Below are positions 28,101-36,431 of a stretch of DNA of 64,000 nucleotides, one piece after another (within the stretch, counting starts at the first letter, position 1; every line of letters begins with the position of its first letter). The notes under the pieces are model-generated. The model saw nothing but the letters and a program-made list of their open reading frames with translations. It ran no database searches and had not been told where the DNA came from. The stretch spans positions 62,001 to 126,000 of the forward strand of contig CALGIG010000063.1 in the NCBI GenBank assembly GCA_937915865.1. The letters run 5' to 3'. The position numbers and the translations under genes are program-made. This DNA comes from an uncultured Prolixibacteraceae bacterium (GTDB lineage Bacteria; Bacteroidota; Bacteroidia; Bacteroidales; Prolixibacteraceae).

Positions 28101-28189
28101 AATTTTACCCGAATCCATTTGGCTGAAGAAGTCAAGGACAGCAAACTCAGGAAAAGGGTTATAACAGTAAAAAGGGAAGTTGCTTTCAT
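25136..28189 (-). CDS. LytS-type sensor kinase with DUF4369 and cysteine-less thioredoxin-like sensor region
   Basis: The 1017-residue protein has a signal peptide (1-22), a beta-rich N-terminal domain (about 25-250) and a DUF4369-like domain (about 284-365, with ILLYAKPGDSIYVNF). A helical linker (about 400-640) leads to a thioredoxin-like domain (about 643-745) and a membrane helix (about 774-797). The cytoplasmic end is a His_kinase/HATPase core: MNPHFLFNSLNS (phospho-acceptor H828), the N box ENALIHG and DNGIGI. In the thioredoxin-like domain the WATWCPPCREEM-type site reads PATSWSVGRYEM, with W671 and G674 in place of the two cysteines. The kinase class normally pairs with LytTR regulators; the nearest is at 16401-17159. 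Confidence 0.88.
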   Translation of the reverse strand: MKATSLFTVITLFLSLLSLTSSAKWIRVKFNPKDVFIYEWRSNKASRSNNSLTDGSRVVRYSLQIDSISREKIVFSTRMLRQINENGILTFKSSTDYGFPELTKYYQEGQPTDILEETLYRIPFRFELNRKENTVSLVNKDEIINRSQEILKSRHYANKIIEEITASLKYNVLHNKTKFFLQPFRYIRTNLDIPDTLTDNKTKILVQNLGNGMLEVNGVPNKTISYLNYKINLQHGLIVSSVKRMKLEEKNLKFFGYPGTKPTEPEETLNLIERTSKNQKKIIVCGHIENPVSNQINLYTQTKIFGTELDSKSVQLDNSGNFRFEFKLVEKGLIYLLNKNNNHFFNSIPILLYAKPGDSIYVNFSLVNKEYEVPSYDPNAPNSKTTEKYTVPQTITFSGDRSKEGRLLYQYQNSIGLPQVWAGRISKVNCDVYLKALSELKTLLKPLTDDESCSESAQYLQKELQAGLYSGLFNARLDDQASFGYRMLDRFFIPANMKDIVFNQLDTFNIQRIYNDYGIFSRALTESYINYKMYRLANTNSRMSLSFRTFRLGWNRDPEQSLQFCKMVLFGSPLYREAASQLYSYMVSADPDSKTDSQWQAEINEMFELMIERCNEEAFTRSLCEIIENFNRWKAIKHIPDNFFLNLKGERVKLRSFITKRPTIICPATSWSVGRYEMDDAAKQHPEFNFIHIDEGENFEYWKKWNARANPVANQLFLSTDSIRLNDIFLNNMGQYIIFDKSGKRISIEREIEDAIQAAEDGRRQYFKDVSKSVLSGIILFLGILLLVSLAGFLIYKIKMNRKLRKHNQEKRLHELQLAALRSQMNPHFLFNSLNSVQNLVQQHKSEEAHLYLSDFAGLIRKVLKNSDKEEVTLSEEIETLRKYLNLEKLRFEFDYQIEVDDSIDQDLFMLPSLILQPLAENALIHGLQHKKGEKKLTIRVTKLNNEIHIIIEDNGIGIEASQKLKTDSNGIGLRMNEERILMMKEKYGGNYSFKLTDLAMLGHEGTRVEIVIPEEQ

Positions 28190-28298
28190 TGCATTTTCTG
28201 TTTGGTTGAATCAAATGTGCCAGAAAAGCATGAATTTACAAACAATAAATTATTGTACGGCAGGAATGAGTGATTAAACGGTAAAAATTGAATGAAAT

Positions 28299-28946
28299 CT
28301 ATCTCTCCATAAAGCAATTTCGCAAAATTTCGCCTGCCGACGGCCCTTCGTTAAACAGCAAATCCAGAATGCTTAAGTTGGGAATAAACCCAAATTTTTC
28401 TGAAAATACTTGGGTATAAGGTCGTGCTTCAAAATGCCGATCAGGCTTAATTAAATGAAGTTTTGGACTGATTTGTTCCCTGAAATTCAGGCAAGTATCC
28501 GGAATTTTCTCAAAGTCTTCAGTAAAAATAAAATTTGCTTCAATTTCAAGCAGTTCTACAATAGTTTCTACTATTTGCTGGTTGAAATCGAACAGAAATT
28601 CGTGTTTCTTTCGAAAAAAAAGTTCAATATCGTCGGCGTAATATTCAAAAAAAGGAGAGGAGTTGTAAGCTGAAAATATCGTCCGCCAGTGGTTTCTCTG
28701 CCATTCTTCGTCGTAGGCAATACGCAAATCCTTGATCCTGATTTTTTGAGCCCTGCCTTTTTCAACCGGAACAATCAGCGAAATTGGTCCGTTGGCGCCC
28801 AGAATTACCGTTCGGTTCCGGTATGTTTGCTTCACAAAGTTTTCGTGTTGTTCGATGTATATTTCATGATAGTTGGCCAGTTTTGAAAAATACCTGATGG
28901 GTGCAAAATAGGCTGTACTAAGCAGGATCGAGGATGGTTGTTTCAT
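28299..28946 (-). CDS. WbqC-family protein
   Basis: The 215-residue protein begins with SSILLSTAYFAPIRYFSKLA and contains HENFVKQTYRNRTVILGANG and the DEEWQRNHWRTIFSAYNSSP block, all typical of WbqC-like proteins. These occur in O-antigen/exopolysaccharide or capsule loci and in housekeeping positions of Bacteroidota; the biochemical role is uncertain. Length is normal. It is followed 3 bp upstream on the same strand by a LapA-like membrane protein and then signal peptidase I, suggesting one transcription unit. Confidence 0.82.
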   Translation of the reverse strand: MKQPSSILLSTAYFAPIRYFSKLANYHEIYIEQHENFVKQTYRNRTVILGANGPISLIVPVEKGRAQKIRIKDLRIAYDEEWQRNHWRTIFSAYNSSPFFEYYADDIELFFRKKHEFLFDFNQQIVETIVELLEIEANFIFTEDFEKIPDTCLNFREQISPKLHLIKPDRHFEARPYTQVFSEKFGFIPNLSILDLLFNEGPSAGEILRNCFMER

Positions 28947-28949
28947 TTG

Positions 28950-29279
28950 TTATTCGTTAAAAAAGCCGCCTTTATAGTCCTTACCCATGCTTACACCTTC
29001 GGCGTCAACTTCTTCATCGGTAATGGGTTCAATTCGTTCACTTTCTTCCAGCTCGTGAACAACTTTTCGCAGTTCGCGTCTGAGCCTTAATATGGTAGGA
29101 AGTTGGGTAATCATGGATAATAAAAAGCCAAAAATAAGTCCGAAAAGTACCAAGTAAACCACCGGAACGTCTTTCAGTTCCCATTTCAGGATTTTGATGT
29201 CCAGAATAATCTGGTTTTGCAAGGTGAAAATTAACAACAGGGCGCCAAGAATAAAAAACACTATAACTTTCCAGGACAT
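28950..29279 (-). CDS. LapA/DUF1049-like small membrane protein
   Basis: The 109-residue protein has two hydrophobic helices (about 4-22 and 40-62, VYLVLFGLIFGFLLSMITQL) followed by a cytoplasmic coiled-coil-like region (RLRRELRKVVHELEESE). This is the layout of lipopolysaccharide assembly protein A (DUF1049) relatives, where the second helix is followed by a charged coil. It ends 3 bp before the WbqC gene start, so it is probably co-translated with it. Function in Bacteroidota is not established. Confidence 0.7.
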   Translation of the reverse strand: MSWKVIVFFILGALLLIFTLQNQIILDIKILKWELKDVPVVYLVLFGLIFGFLLSMITQLPTILRLRRELRKVVHELEESERIEPITDEEVDAEGVSMGKDYKGGFFNE

Positions 29280-29346
29280 ATAACTTTATTTTCGCCGCAA
29301 AAATAACCAATTGACTGTATGTGAGCAAATATGAGTTTGAAGATTA

Positions 29347-29384
29347 AAACAAAAAAGGACAACCAATTGGTCATCCTTTTTTGT
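29347..29384 (-). terminator. Strong terminator after lepB
   Basis: AACAAAAAAGGA pairs with TCCTTTTTTGTT around a partly paired CAACCAATTGGTCA loop. The hairpin lies about 20 bp past the lepB stop on the minus strand and has T-rich flanks on both sides. Confidence 0.8.
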
Positions 29385-29401
29385 TTTTATAAAAAATGTT
29401 T

Positions 29402-30742
29402 TTAATGAACGAGTGAGAATAAACGTTTCCAGCGCACTTTGTTATAGAATGGCTGATCTTTATCGAGTGATAGCCAGATAAATACTGCCTTCCCAACAAC
29501 ATGGTCTTCAGGAACAAAACCCCAATAGCGCGAGTCAGCCGAATTGTTTCGGTTATCACCCATCATCCAATAATAATCCATTTTGAATGTGTAGCTGTCG
29601 GCTTCTTTACCGTTGATGAAAATTTTATTGTCTTTCACTTTCAGGTCGTTTTCTTCGTAAAGGTCGATAATGCGCTGGTATAATGGCAGATTGTCGATAG
29701 TTAGTTTTACTGTTTGTCCTTTCTTCGGAATTTCAAGTGGCCCGTAATTGTCAACGTTCCAAGGATATTTATTGCTGAAAGGGAAAATATTCTGGTCCCA
29801 GTTTCCAGCTGTAGTTTGTGTGGGCTGCACAGTTTTGATGCTTTTAATGGCTTTCAGCTTATCCACCATATTTTCAGTAAGTGGAAATAAGTATTGAGAA
29901 GCCGAAATTGCGTGGCGATCGTCTTCGGCAATTCCCAATTGTTCCATAGTACGCTTGCTTAAACTGGCGCCGTCGGTAGTAACTATATATTCACGTTGCA
30001 TTCCCGGAAAATGTTGCTGAGCTTTACTATTCACGTAAAGCTGACCATCTTTCAGTTCAATTATATCGCCTGGGATACCAACACAGCGTTTGATGTAGTT
30101 TTCGCGTTTGTCAACCGGACGGGCAACAATTTCTCCAAATGTCTCTTTTTCCTGCCAGACACGTGCACGCCCGTAGGCACGAACCAAGGCATAGTAGCTT
30201 TGGTTTGGCACATTAAGTGCTACAGTATCGCCTTCAGGAAAGTTGAAGACCACCACGTCGTTGTTTTTTACTTTACCAAATCCAGCAATGCGTTTGTAAG
30301 GGTTTTTGATCCATTCGACATACGATTTGGTCGTTTTCGAAAATGGCATGGTGTGGTGCACAAACGGAAACGACAGTGGTGTATTTGGTAATTTGGGTCC
30401 GTAAGATGTTTTGCTCACAAATAAATAATCGCCTATCAACATCGATTTTTCCATCGAAGAAGTGGGAATGGTATAAGCTTCAATAAAGAACATCCGAATA
30501 AAAGTGGCCGCAATTACAGCAAAAATAATGGCGTCAATCCACTCAACTACCTTGGTTTGCTTTCCATCCGGAGTGTTTTTCTTTTTCCAGAAAGCCCAGT
30601 GAACTTTTTTCGTAATATAAATATCGAAAATTACAGCGAGGCCAATCGACCATAGAAAACTCTGAATCCAAAGTACCCAAAGCAGGTAGATGAAGCCTAC
30701 TACTCCAAATTTGAACCATTTATTTGTCAAAATTTCTTTCAT
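29402..30742 (-). CDS. lepB: Signal peptidase I
   Basis: The 446-residue inner membrane protease removes signal peptides from exported proteins. N-terminal helices lie near 12-42 and 68-88. Box B IPTSSMEKSM gives the catalytic serine S96, and ENYIKRCVGIPGD gives the general-base lysine K218. Box E is MMGDNRNNSADSRYWGFVP. The protein is longer than E. coli LepB because of a large insertion between K218 and box E, a common feature in Bacteroidota. It lies 13 bp downstream of dapB, an arrangement often kept in the phylum. Confidence 0.93.
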   Translation of the reverse strand: MKEILTNKWFKFGVVGFIYLLWVLWIQSFLWSIGLAVIFDIYITKKVHWAFWKKKNTPDGKQTKVVEWIDAIIFAVIAATFIRMFFIEAYTIPTSSMEKSMLIGDYLFVSKTSYGPKLPNTPLSFPFVHHTMPFSKTTKSYVEWIKNPYKRIAGFGKVKNNDVVVFNFPEGDTVALNVPNQSYYALVRAYGRARVWQEKETFGEIVARPVDKRENYIKRCVGIPGDIIELKDGQLYVNSKAQQHFPGMQREYIVTTDGASLSKRTMEQLGIAEDDRHAISASQYLFPLTENMVDKLKAIKSIKTVQPTQTTAGNWDQNIFPFSNKYPWNVDNYGPLEIPKKGQTVKLTIDNLPLYQRIIDLYEENDLKVKDNKIFINGKEADSYTFKMDYYWMMGDNRNNSADSRYWGFVPEDHVVGKAVFIWLSLDKDQPFYNKVRWKRLFSLVH

Positions 30743-30755
30743 ATCTATAATGTTA

Positions 30756-31475
30756 TTAAATATTTAGCAAATCGTTCATGCTGAGAATTCCTTTTTTCCC
30801 AGCACTGTATTCGGCAGCCAAAACAGCGCCAAGAGCAAGTCCTTTGCGGCTTTTAGCACAATGTGTTATTTCAAGATAATCAACTTCCGAATCATATTTA
30901 ACAATGTGAGTTCCCGGAACCTGTCCTTCACGTTCAGAAATAATACCTATTACATCAGCAGATTCGGTAGGTTTATTTACCCACGACTTAATTGTTGGTA
31001 TGTTTTCGAAAATTCCTTCGGCCAGCGTAATTGCTGTACCGCTTGGGGCATCCAGTTTTTGAGTATGATGAATTTCTTTCATTTCTACTTTATATTCGCC
31101 CAAATGGCCCGCCATTAGTTGCGCAAGTCTTTTATTTACTGCAAAGAAAATATTCACACCTAAACTGAAATTGGTTGTATGAAAGAATGTCCCATTTTGA
31201 GCTTTACAATATTGGTGGACTTCGTCGCGTTTTTCGAGCCATCCTGTTGTTCCGCTCACTACCGGTACACCTGCTTCAAAACAAAGCTTATAATTATCAA
31301 TTGCTGAAGCAGGAATTGTAAATTCAATCACTACATCAGCTTTTTTAATATTATTGATAGTCAAATCTTCCGGATTATTAATATCGATGATTAAAACGAT
31401 TTCGTGTCCGCGGTCAAGAGCAATTTTTTCAATCTCTCTACCCATTTTGCCGTAGCCAATTAATCCAATCTTCAC
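30756..31475 (-). CDS. dapB: 4-hydroxy-tetrahydrodipicolinate reductase
   Basis: The enzyme reduces hydroxy-tetrahydrodipicolinate with NAD(P)H in lysine and diaminopimelate synthesis. I place the start at the GTG ending at 31475, giving VKIGLIGYGKMGREI as the N-terminal Rossmann motif and 239 residues, the family's usual size. The longer frame from 31562 adds a 29-residue unrelated extension. Visible motifs are VVIEFTIPASA, VSGTTGW, the catalytic HHTQKLDAPSGTA block and CAKSRKGLALGAVLAAE. It is the first gene of the dapB-lepB unit. Confidence 0.9.
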   Translation of the reverse strand: MKIGLIGYGKMGREIEKIALDRGHEIVLIIDINNPEDLTINNIKKADVVIEFTIPASAIDNYKLCFEAGVPVVSGTTGWLEKRDEVHQYCKAQNGTFFHTTNFSLGVNIFFAVNKRLAQLMAGHLGEYKVEMKEIHHTQKLDAPSGTAITLAEGIFENIPTIKSWVNKPTESADVIGIISEREGQVPGTHIVKYDSEVDYLEITHCAKSRKGLALGAVLAAEYSAGKKGILSMNDLLNI

Positions 31476-31816
31476 CTTGTATTTATTTTTGATGTTTACT
31501 TTTTGCTTTTCCAAATATGTGTTCCCAATCAACAAATCATTACTACAAACAAGTATAAGCAAAAGTTAAATGTTCTTAAATTTCGGTTTGCAAAGATATA
31601 AAATCAAGGGTAATATCCCGATATTCATCGAACTATATACAAAGATGAATCGTGGATTTTATCGACAGAGTTTGGTGTATTTTTTGCCGTGGGTGAGCTT
31701 TTTGACTACTTTCGTGAATTTAGTTGTAACAGATGATTGTAATTATTTAGCCTTTGGCCTTACTTAAACTGAAGTCGTAAGAATTTTGTTAATTCAGTTG
31801 GAACAAAAAAAAGAGA

Positions 31817-32656
31817 ATGGGATATAATTGTGAAATAAAGCTGGTTGCCACTGATCTGGATGGTACTTTTTTAAGAAACGATAAATCAATTTCTGCAGAG
31901 AACCTAGAGATGCTTCAGTTTCTTGGGGAAAAAGGAATTTTGAGGGTAATTGCAACAGGGCGAAACCTGAGAAAAACCTGGGATGTTATTCCTCCTGAAA
32001 CTCCTTTCGATTATGTTGTCTTTTCATCGGGCGCGGGTGTTTACGATCATCAGAGAAATACACTTTTATATCATCAGAATATTAGCAAAGAAATTGTTCA
32101 AAAATTGTCGGATTATTTGGTTGAAAACGATCTGAATTTTCACCTGTTTAAACCTGTTCCTGAAAACCACAATTGCTGGTTTCATCGCGGAAGTGTTTAT
32201 TGTGCTGAGTTTGAGAATTATTTCAACTACCTGAAATCACATGCAGAACCATTACCAAAAGAAAAACCAATCGGTTCGGAAGCATGCCAGTTTTTGGTAG
32301 TTTTTCCAGATAAACTTGAACGTTTCCTGGCATTAAAGGAGAATATTGAAATACAATTTCCTGAAGTAAAAGTGGTGCGGACAAGTTCGCCACTTGAAAG
32401 TGGCTATATCTGGATGGAGATTTTTCACCGTTCTGTGTCCAAAGGAAACGGAGTAAAGTTTGTTTGCGACACACTGAATATTGAGCATGAATATACATTG
32501 GGAATTGGCAACGACTTTAATGATCTGGATTTGCTTGAGTTTACCAACTTTTCTTACATAGTTGATAACGGGCCTGAAGAGCTTAAAACCAGATTTTTAA
32601 ATACACTATCAAACGAAGATAATGCTTTTGCATTTGCCGTTCGAAAACATATATAA
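31817..32656 (+). CDS. Cof-type HAD-superfamily hydrolase
   Basis: The 279-residue protein has HAD motif I VATDLDGTFL, motif II RVIATGR, a cap domain in the middle, a motif III lysine in SKGNGVKF and motif IV GIGNDFNDLDLLE. This is the Cof/YbiV group of cytosolic phosphatases acting on sugar phosphates, FMN or other small phosphomonoesters. The substrate cannot be read from sequence. It stands divergently to dapB with a 250-bp gap and is followed 15 bp downstream by the M16 protease gene. Confidence 0.88.
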   Translation: MGYNCEIKLVATDLDGTFLRNDKSISAENLEMLQFLGEKGILRVIATGRNLRKTWDVIPPETPFDYVVFSSGAGVYDHQRNTLLYHQNISKEIVQKLSDYLVENDLNFHLFKPVPENHNCWFHRGSVYCAEFENYFNYLKSHAEPLPKEKPIGSEACQFLVVFPDKLERFLALKENIEIQFPEVKVVRTSSPLESGYIWMEIFHRSVSKGNGVKFVCDTLNIEHEYTLGIGNDFNDLDLLEFTNFSYIVDNGPEELKTRFLNTLSNEDNAFAFAVRKHI

Positions 32657-32671
32657 GTGATTTAGAACAAA

Positions 32672-35503
32672 ATGAAAAAAAGAAAAATACTGATCATGAA
32701 GAATTTAACTATTTTATTCTGGATTCTGACCACAGTTGTTGGTTTCAGTCAGCCCAAATTTAACCTGAAAGATTTACTGCCAACTGACCCTAAAGTAGTG
32801 AAAGGTGTTTTGCCCAATGGAATGACTTATTATGTTAGGGCAAACAGCACGCCAAAAAATCGAGCCGATTTGTATTTGGTAGTTCGTGCAGGTTCGGTCG
32901 AAGAAGATGATAACCAGCTTGGTTTGGCGCATTTTGCAGAACATCTTGCTTTCAATGGTACCAAAAATTTTCCAAAGCACGAATTGGTAAATTATCTCGA
33001 ATCGATTGGGATGGAATTTGGTCCTGAAATTAATGCTTATACAAGTTTCGACGAAACGGTTTATATGATTAAAGTGCCGCTCGATAGTGCTAAATTTATG
33101 AACAAAGGCTTGCAGGTTCTTTACGATTGGGCCAGTCAGATTACCGATTCGGATGAAGAAATTGAAAAGGAGAGGGGAGTGATTCACGAAGAATGGCGTG
33201 GTGGCCGCGATGCTGACGAGCGAATGATGCAGAAGTGGTTGCCGGTTTTCCTTCACAATTCAAAATATGCCGACCGTTTACCCATTGGTAAAATGGAAAT
33301 CGTCGATCATTTTAAACCCGAATTGTTGCGAAAGTTTCGTAGCGACTGGTATCGCCCCGATTTGGAAGCCGTTATTGTTGTAGGCGATTTTGATCAAACA
33401 GCAATGGTGAAGCAAGTTCAGCAAATGTTTTCTCAGATTCCGGCGAAAAAAAATCCAAGAAAGAAACAGGTTTTTGACATTCCTGATCACAAAGAAACAT
33501 TAGTGAAAGTAGCCACCGATAAGGAAGCGCAATATGCCGTTGCCCAGATTTTTTACAAACATCCGCTCAAAAAATCGAAAACATTGGGCGATTATCGCCA
33601 AAGCTTGGTCGAAGGTTTGTACAATGCCATGATTAACGATCGGTTGGCCGAACTCACTCAAAAAGAAAACCCTCCGTTCCTGATGGCTAATTCAGGATAT
33701 GGCGCTTTGTTTGGTCCTGAAAGTGTTTACAGTTCTGTTGCTGTTTGCCAAAATGGAAAAATTGAAGAAGGGATTAAGACTGTTCTTTTAGAAAATCAAC
33801 GTGTTTTGAAATACGGATTTACCCAAACAGAGCTCGACAGGCAAAAAGCGGCTATGATTACTTCGGTAGAAACATCGTACAACGAGCGCGAAAAGCAAAA
33901 GTCGAACAGCTATGCAGAAGAGTATAAGCGTAACTTTTTAACTACTGAAGAACCTTTCCCGGGAATAGAAAACGAATACAATTACTACAAAGCTTTTTTA
34001 CCAGGAATCAAGCTTGAAGAGGTTAATACACTTGCTGCTCAATGGATTACCAAAGAGAACAGGGTTGTTGTTTTAACGGCTCCTGAAATTGAAGGCGTTC
34101 AGGTGCCAACTGAAGCTGATTTGAAAAGATATTTGGATGAAGCCGAGAAAACTCCGGTAAAACCTTATGACGATAAAGTTTCGGACAAACCGTTAATTCC
34201 TGTTGAACCAAAGGCCGGATCAATAACATCGGTTGCTAAAGTAAATGAGGTTGATGCCGAAGTGTGGACTTTATCCAATGGTGCTCAGGTTGTTGTAAAA
34301 TCAACTGATTTTAAGGATGATGAGGTTTTGTTCTCAGCTTACAGCCTGGGCGGAAGTTCGTTATATAGTCCAAAGGACGATGTGTCGGCTGACGTTGCTT
34401 CATCTGTGCTGTCGTTGAGTGGATTGGGCGATTTTGATAAAATTTCACTTGATAAACTTTTATCAGGGAAAGCAGTTTCTTTGAGCCCTTATATCAGCAA
34501 TTTGCGTGAAGGATTTAGCGGAGGTTCATCGGTAAAAGATGTAGAGACTTTATTGCAATTGGTTTACATGTATTTTACCAGTCAACGCACCGATCAGGCT
34601 GCATTCAATTCTTTTTTAACCAGGACAAAAGGTATTCTTGAAAACAAGAAATTGTCGCCGGAAGCAGCTTTTCAGGATACCTTGCAGGTTGTTTCAACAA
34701 ATTATAATATCCGAACTAAGCCAATGTCAAGTGAGATGTTAGATGAAGCTGATTTGACAAGAATTTCTCAAATCAACAAGGAGCGGTTCAGCGATGCCAG
34801 TGATTTCAAGTTTTTCTTTGTTGGAAAGATCGACAAAGAAGCACTGAAAACATTGGTTGAAAAGTATATCGCATCGATTCCATCATCGCATAAAAGCGAA
34901 AACTGGACAGATTTGGGCGTTAAAGAACCTTCAGGGGTGACAGAAAAAACTGTCAGAAAAGGATTAGATGTTAAGAGTATGCAATATATTGCTTTTCATG
35001 GCAATTACGATTTTAACCGAAGAAACAACATCTTGATTAATGCTGTTTGTAAGGTTTTGACAACCCGTTTGCTTGAAGTAATCCGCGAGGACAAAAGTAG
35101 TGTATATTACATTGATGCCAGTCCGGCTGTTGAGAAATTTCCGGCATCAAAATACGACATTTCGATTTCGTATGGTGCCGATCCGGCTAAACTTGATGAG
35201 CTGAAAACTGCAGTTTTTGAACAAATAAAGGATATTATAACGAAAGGTCCTTCGGAAGCTGACCTGCAAAAAGCCAAGGAAAAACTGATACGCGAACGCG
35301 AAACAAATGTTCGCGAAAATCGCTATTGGTTGGGGATTCTGAGTAATACATGGTATAACAGTAATGGCGATTTCACTGGTTTTAACGATTACGAAAAAAT
35401 AGTGAATAGCTTTACCATCGACGACATTAAAGAAGCGACTAAAAAGTGGTGTAATTTCAGCAACTATTATGGTGTTGCTTTAAAGCCTGAGAATTCGAAA
35501 TAG
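32672..35503 (+). CDS. M16-family zinc metallopeptidase (insulinase/PqqL type)
   Basis: The 943-residue exported protein has a signal peptide; the second ATG at 32696 gives a tidier one (MKNLTILFWILTTVVGFSQ). The active first domain (about 40-260) has the inverted zinc motif HFAEH (H87, E90, H91) and the downstream acidic ligand region EEIEKERGVIHEEW. Further M16 domains follow, with the R/Y pair region near the C-terminus (LTTRLLEVIREDKSSVYYI). This size matches two-repeat periplasmic peptidases such as PqqL. It presumably degrades peptides in the envelope. Confidence 0.9.
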   Translation: MKKRKILIMKNLTILFWILTTVVGFSQPKFNLKDLLPTDPKVVKGVLPNGMTYYVRANSTPKNRADLYLVVRAGSVEEDDNQLGLAHFAEHLAFNGTKNFPKHELVNYLESIGMEFGPEINAYTSFDETVYMIKVPLDSAKFMNKGLQVLYDWASQITDSDEEIEKERGVIHEEWRGGRDADERMMQKWLPVFLHNSKYADRLPIGKMEIVDHFKPELLRKFRSDWYRPDLEAVIVVGDFDQTAMVKQVQQMFSQIPAKKNPRKKQVFDIPDHKETLVKVATDKEAQYAVAQIFYKHPLKKSKTLGDYRQSLVEGLYNAMINDRLAELTQKENPPFLMANSGYGALFGPESVYSSVAVCQNGKIEEGIKTVLLENQRVLKYGFTQTELDRQKAAMITSVETSYNEREKQKSNSYAEEYKRNFLTTEEPFPGIENEYNYYKAFLPGIKLEEVNTLAAQWITKENRVVVLTAPEIEGVQVPTEADLKRYLDEAEKTPVKPYDDKVSDKPLIPVEPKAGSITSVAKVNEVDAEVWTLSNGAQVVVKSTDFKDDEVLFSAYSLGGSSLYSPKDDVSADVASSVLSLSGLGDFDKISLDKLLSGKAVSLSPYISNLREGFSGGSSVKDVETLLQLVYMYFTSQRTDQAAFNSFLTRTKGILENKKLSPEAAFQDTLQVVSTNYNIRTKPMSSEMLDEADLTRISQINKERFSDASDFKFFFVGKIDKEALKTLVEKYIASIPSSHKSENWTDLGVKEPSGVTEKTVRKGLDVKSMQYIAFHGNYDFNRRNNILINAVCKVLTTRLLEVIREDKSSVYYIDASPAVEKFPASKYDISISYGADPAKLDELKTAVFEQIKDIITKGPSEADLQKAKEKLIRERETNVRENRYWLGILSNTWYNSNGDFTGFNDYEKIVNSFTIDDIKEATKKWCNFSNYYGVALKPENSK

Positions 35504-35514
35504 TACAATGCCTA

Positions 35515-35545
35515 TTGATCCGATGACTCGAAGTCATCGGATCAA
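35515..35545. terminator. Bidirectional terminator between convergent genes
   Basis: A perfect 14-bp stem (TTGATCCGATGACT / AGTCATCGGATCAA) with a 3-nt loop sits between the M16 gene (+) and the nucleotidyltransferase gene (-) and can serve both. Confidence 0.8.
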
Positions 35546-35550
35546 TAAAT

Positions 35551-36282
35551 TTATTTTGAGAGAAATAATTTTTCCGCTTCAGCAAGTTGCGCCGGTTTTC
35601 CTAAATCCATCCAAAGCTCAGATTGGTCGATGTAGGCTTTTATCGGATGATCTTTTGCCAGTCGCAGGTACAAATCCATAATCGGGAATTTTCCTTCTTC
35701 GGTAATTAAGTCCAGAATTTTGGGTTCCATAATATGGATTCCGCTGAATGCCAATGGTCTTGATTCGGCAAACAAATCGTCGCGGCTAACTATTGTTTCA
35801 CCTAAACTGAAATTTTTCCAGCCAGTTAAAAGCATATCAGGACTGAACATCAGGTATCGGCTTGTTTCTCTTTGTCGCACCACCAGCGTAGCCAAAGCCA
35901 TACTTTGCTTATGAAATTCAAGTAGGTTATTTACATCCAGATTACTAATAACGTCAACGTTATATATCAGGATGGGTTCATTCCCATTGAAAAAACGACC
36001 TGCTTTTTTCAACCCTCCTCCAGTATCAAGAAGTAATTCCCTTTCATCCGAAATATCAATCTGTATTCCAAACGAATGGTTACTTTCAATAAACTCAATG
36101 ACCTGATCGGCAAAATGATGAACGTTGATGATAATATGGGTAATTCCAAAATTTATTAAATGTTCAATAGCGTGTTGAATAAGTGGTTTTCCGGCTAATA
36201 ATACTAACGCTTTAGGTTTGTCATGCGTAAATTCTTTTAACCGGGTTCCCAGTCCTGCTGCAAATATTAATGCTTCCATCAT
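35551..36282 (-). CDS. Sugar-1-phosphate nucleotidyltransferase (MurU-like)
   Basis: The 243-residue enzyme has the nucleotide-binding motif IFAAGLGTRLKEFTHDKPKA at the N-terminus and the metal-binding aspartate in ILIYNVDVISNLD. The closing LWMDLGKPAQLAEAEKL is typical of short nucleotidyltransferases such as MurU or HddC-type proteins. It makes an NDP- or NMP-activated sugar. Bacteroidota often place it beside a kinase of the sugar recycling pathway, but none is adjacent here, so the sugar (MurNAc, heptose or other) is open. Confidence 0.82.
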   Translation of the reverse strand: MMEALIFAAGLGTRLKEFTHDKPKALVLLAGKPLIQHAIEHLINFGITHIIINVHHFADQVIEFIESNHSFGIQIDISDERELLLDTGGGLKKAGRFFNGNEPILIYNVDVISNLDVNNLLEFHKQSMALATLVVRQRETSRYLMFSPDMLLTGWKNFSLGETIVSRDDLFAESRPLAFSGIHIMEPKILDLITEEGKFPIMDLYLRLAKDHPIKAYIDQSELWMDLGKPAQLAEAEKLFLSK

Positions 36283-36431
36283 TATAATTTCTTTACACCA
36301 AAATTAAGTATTTTACGAACTGGTTTTCTTTTACCTTTTTTAACAATTTTAGTTTATCGGATAGTTAAACTATTTTGTTTTTTAGCAGTCAATTTTCACA
36401 AACAGATTATTAACTTTTTAAAAGTACTTTC

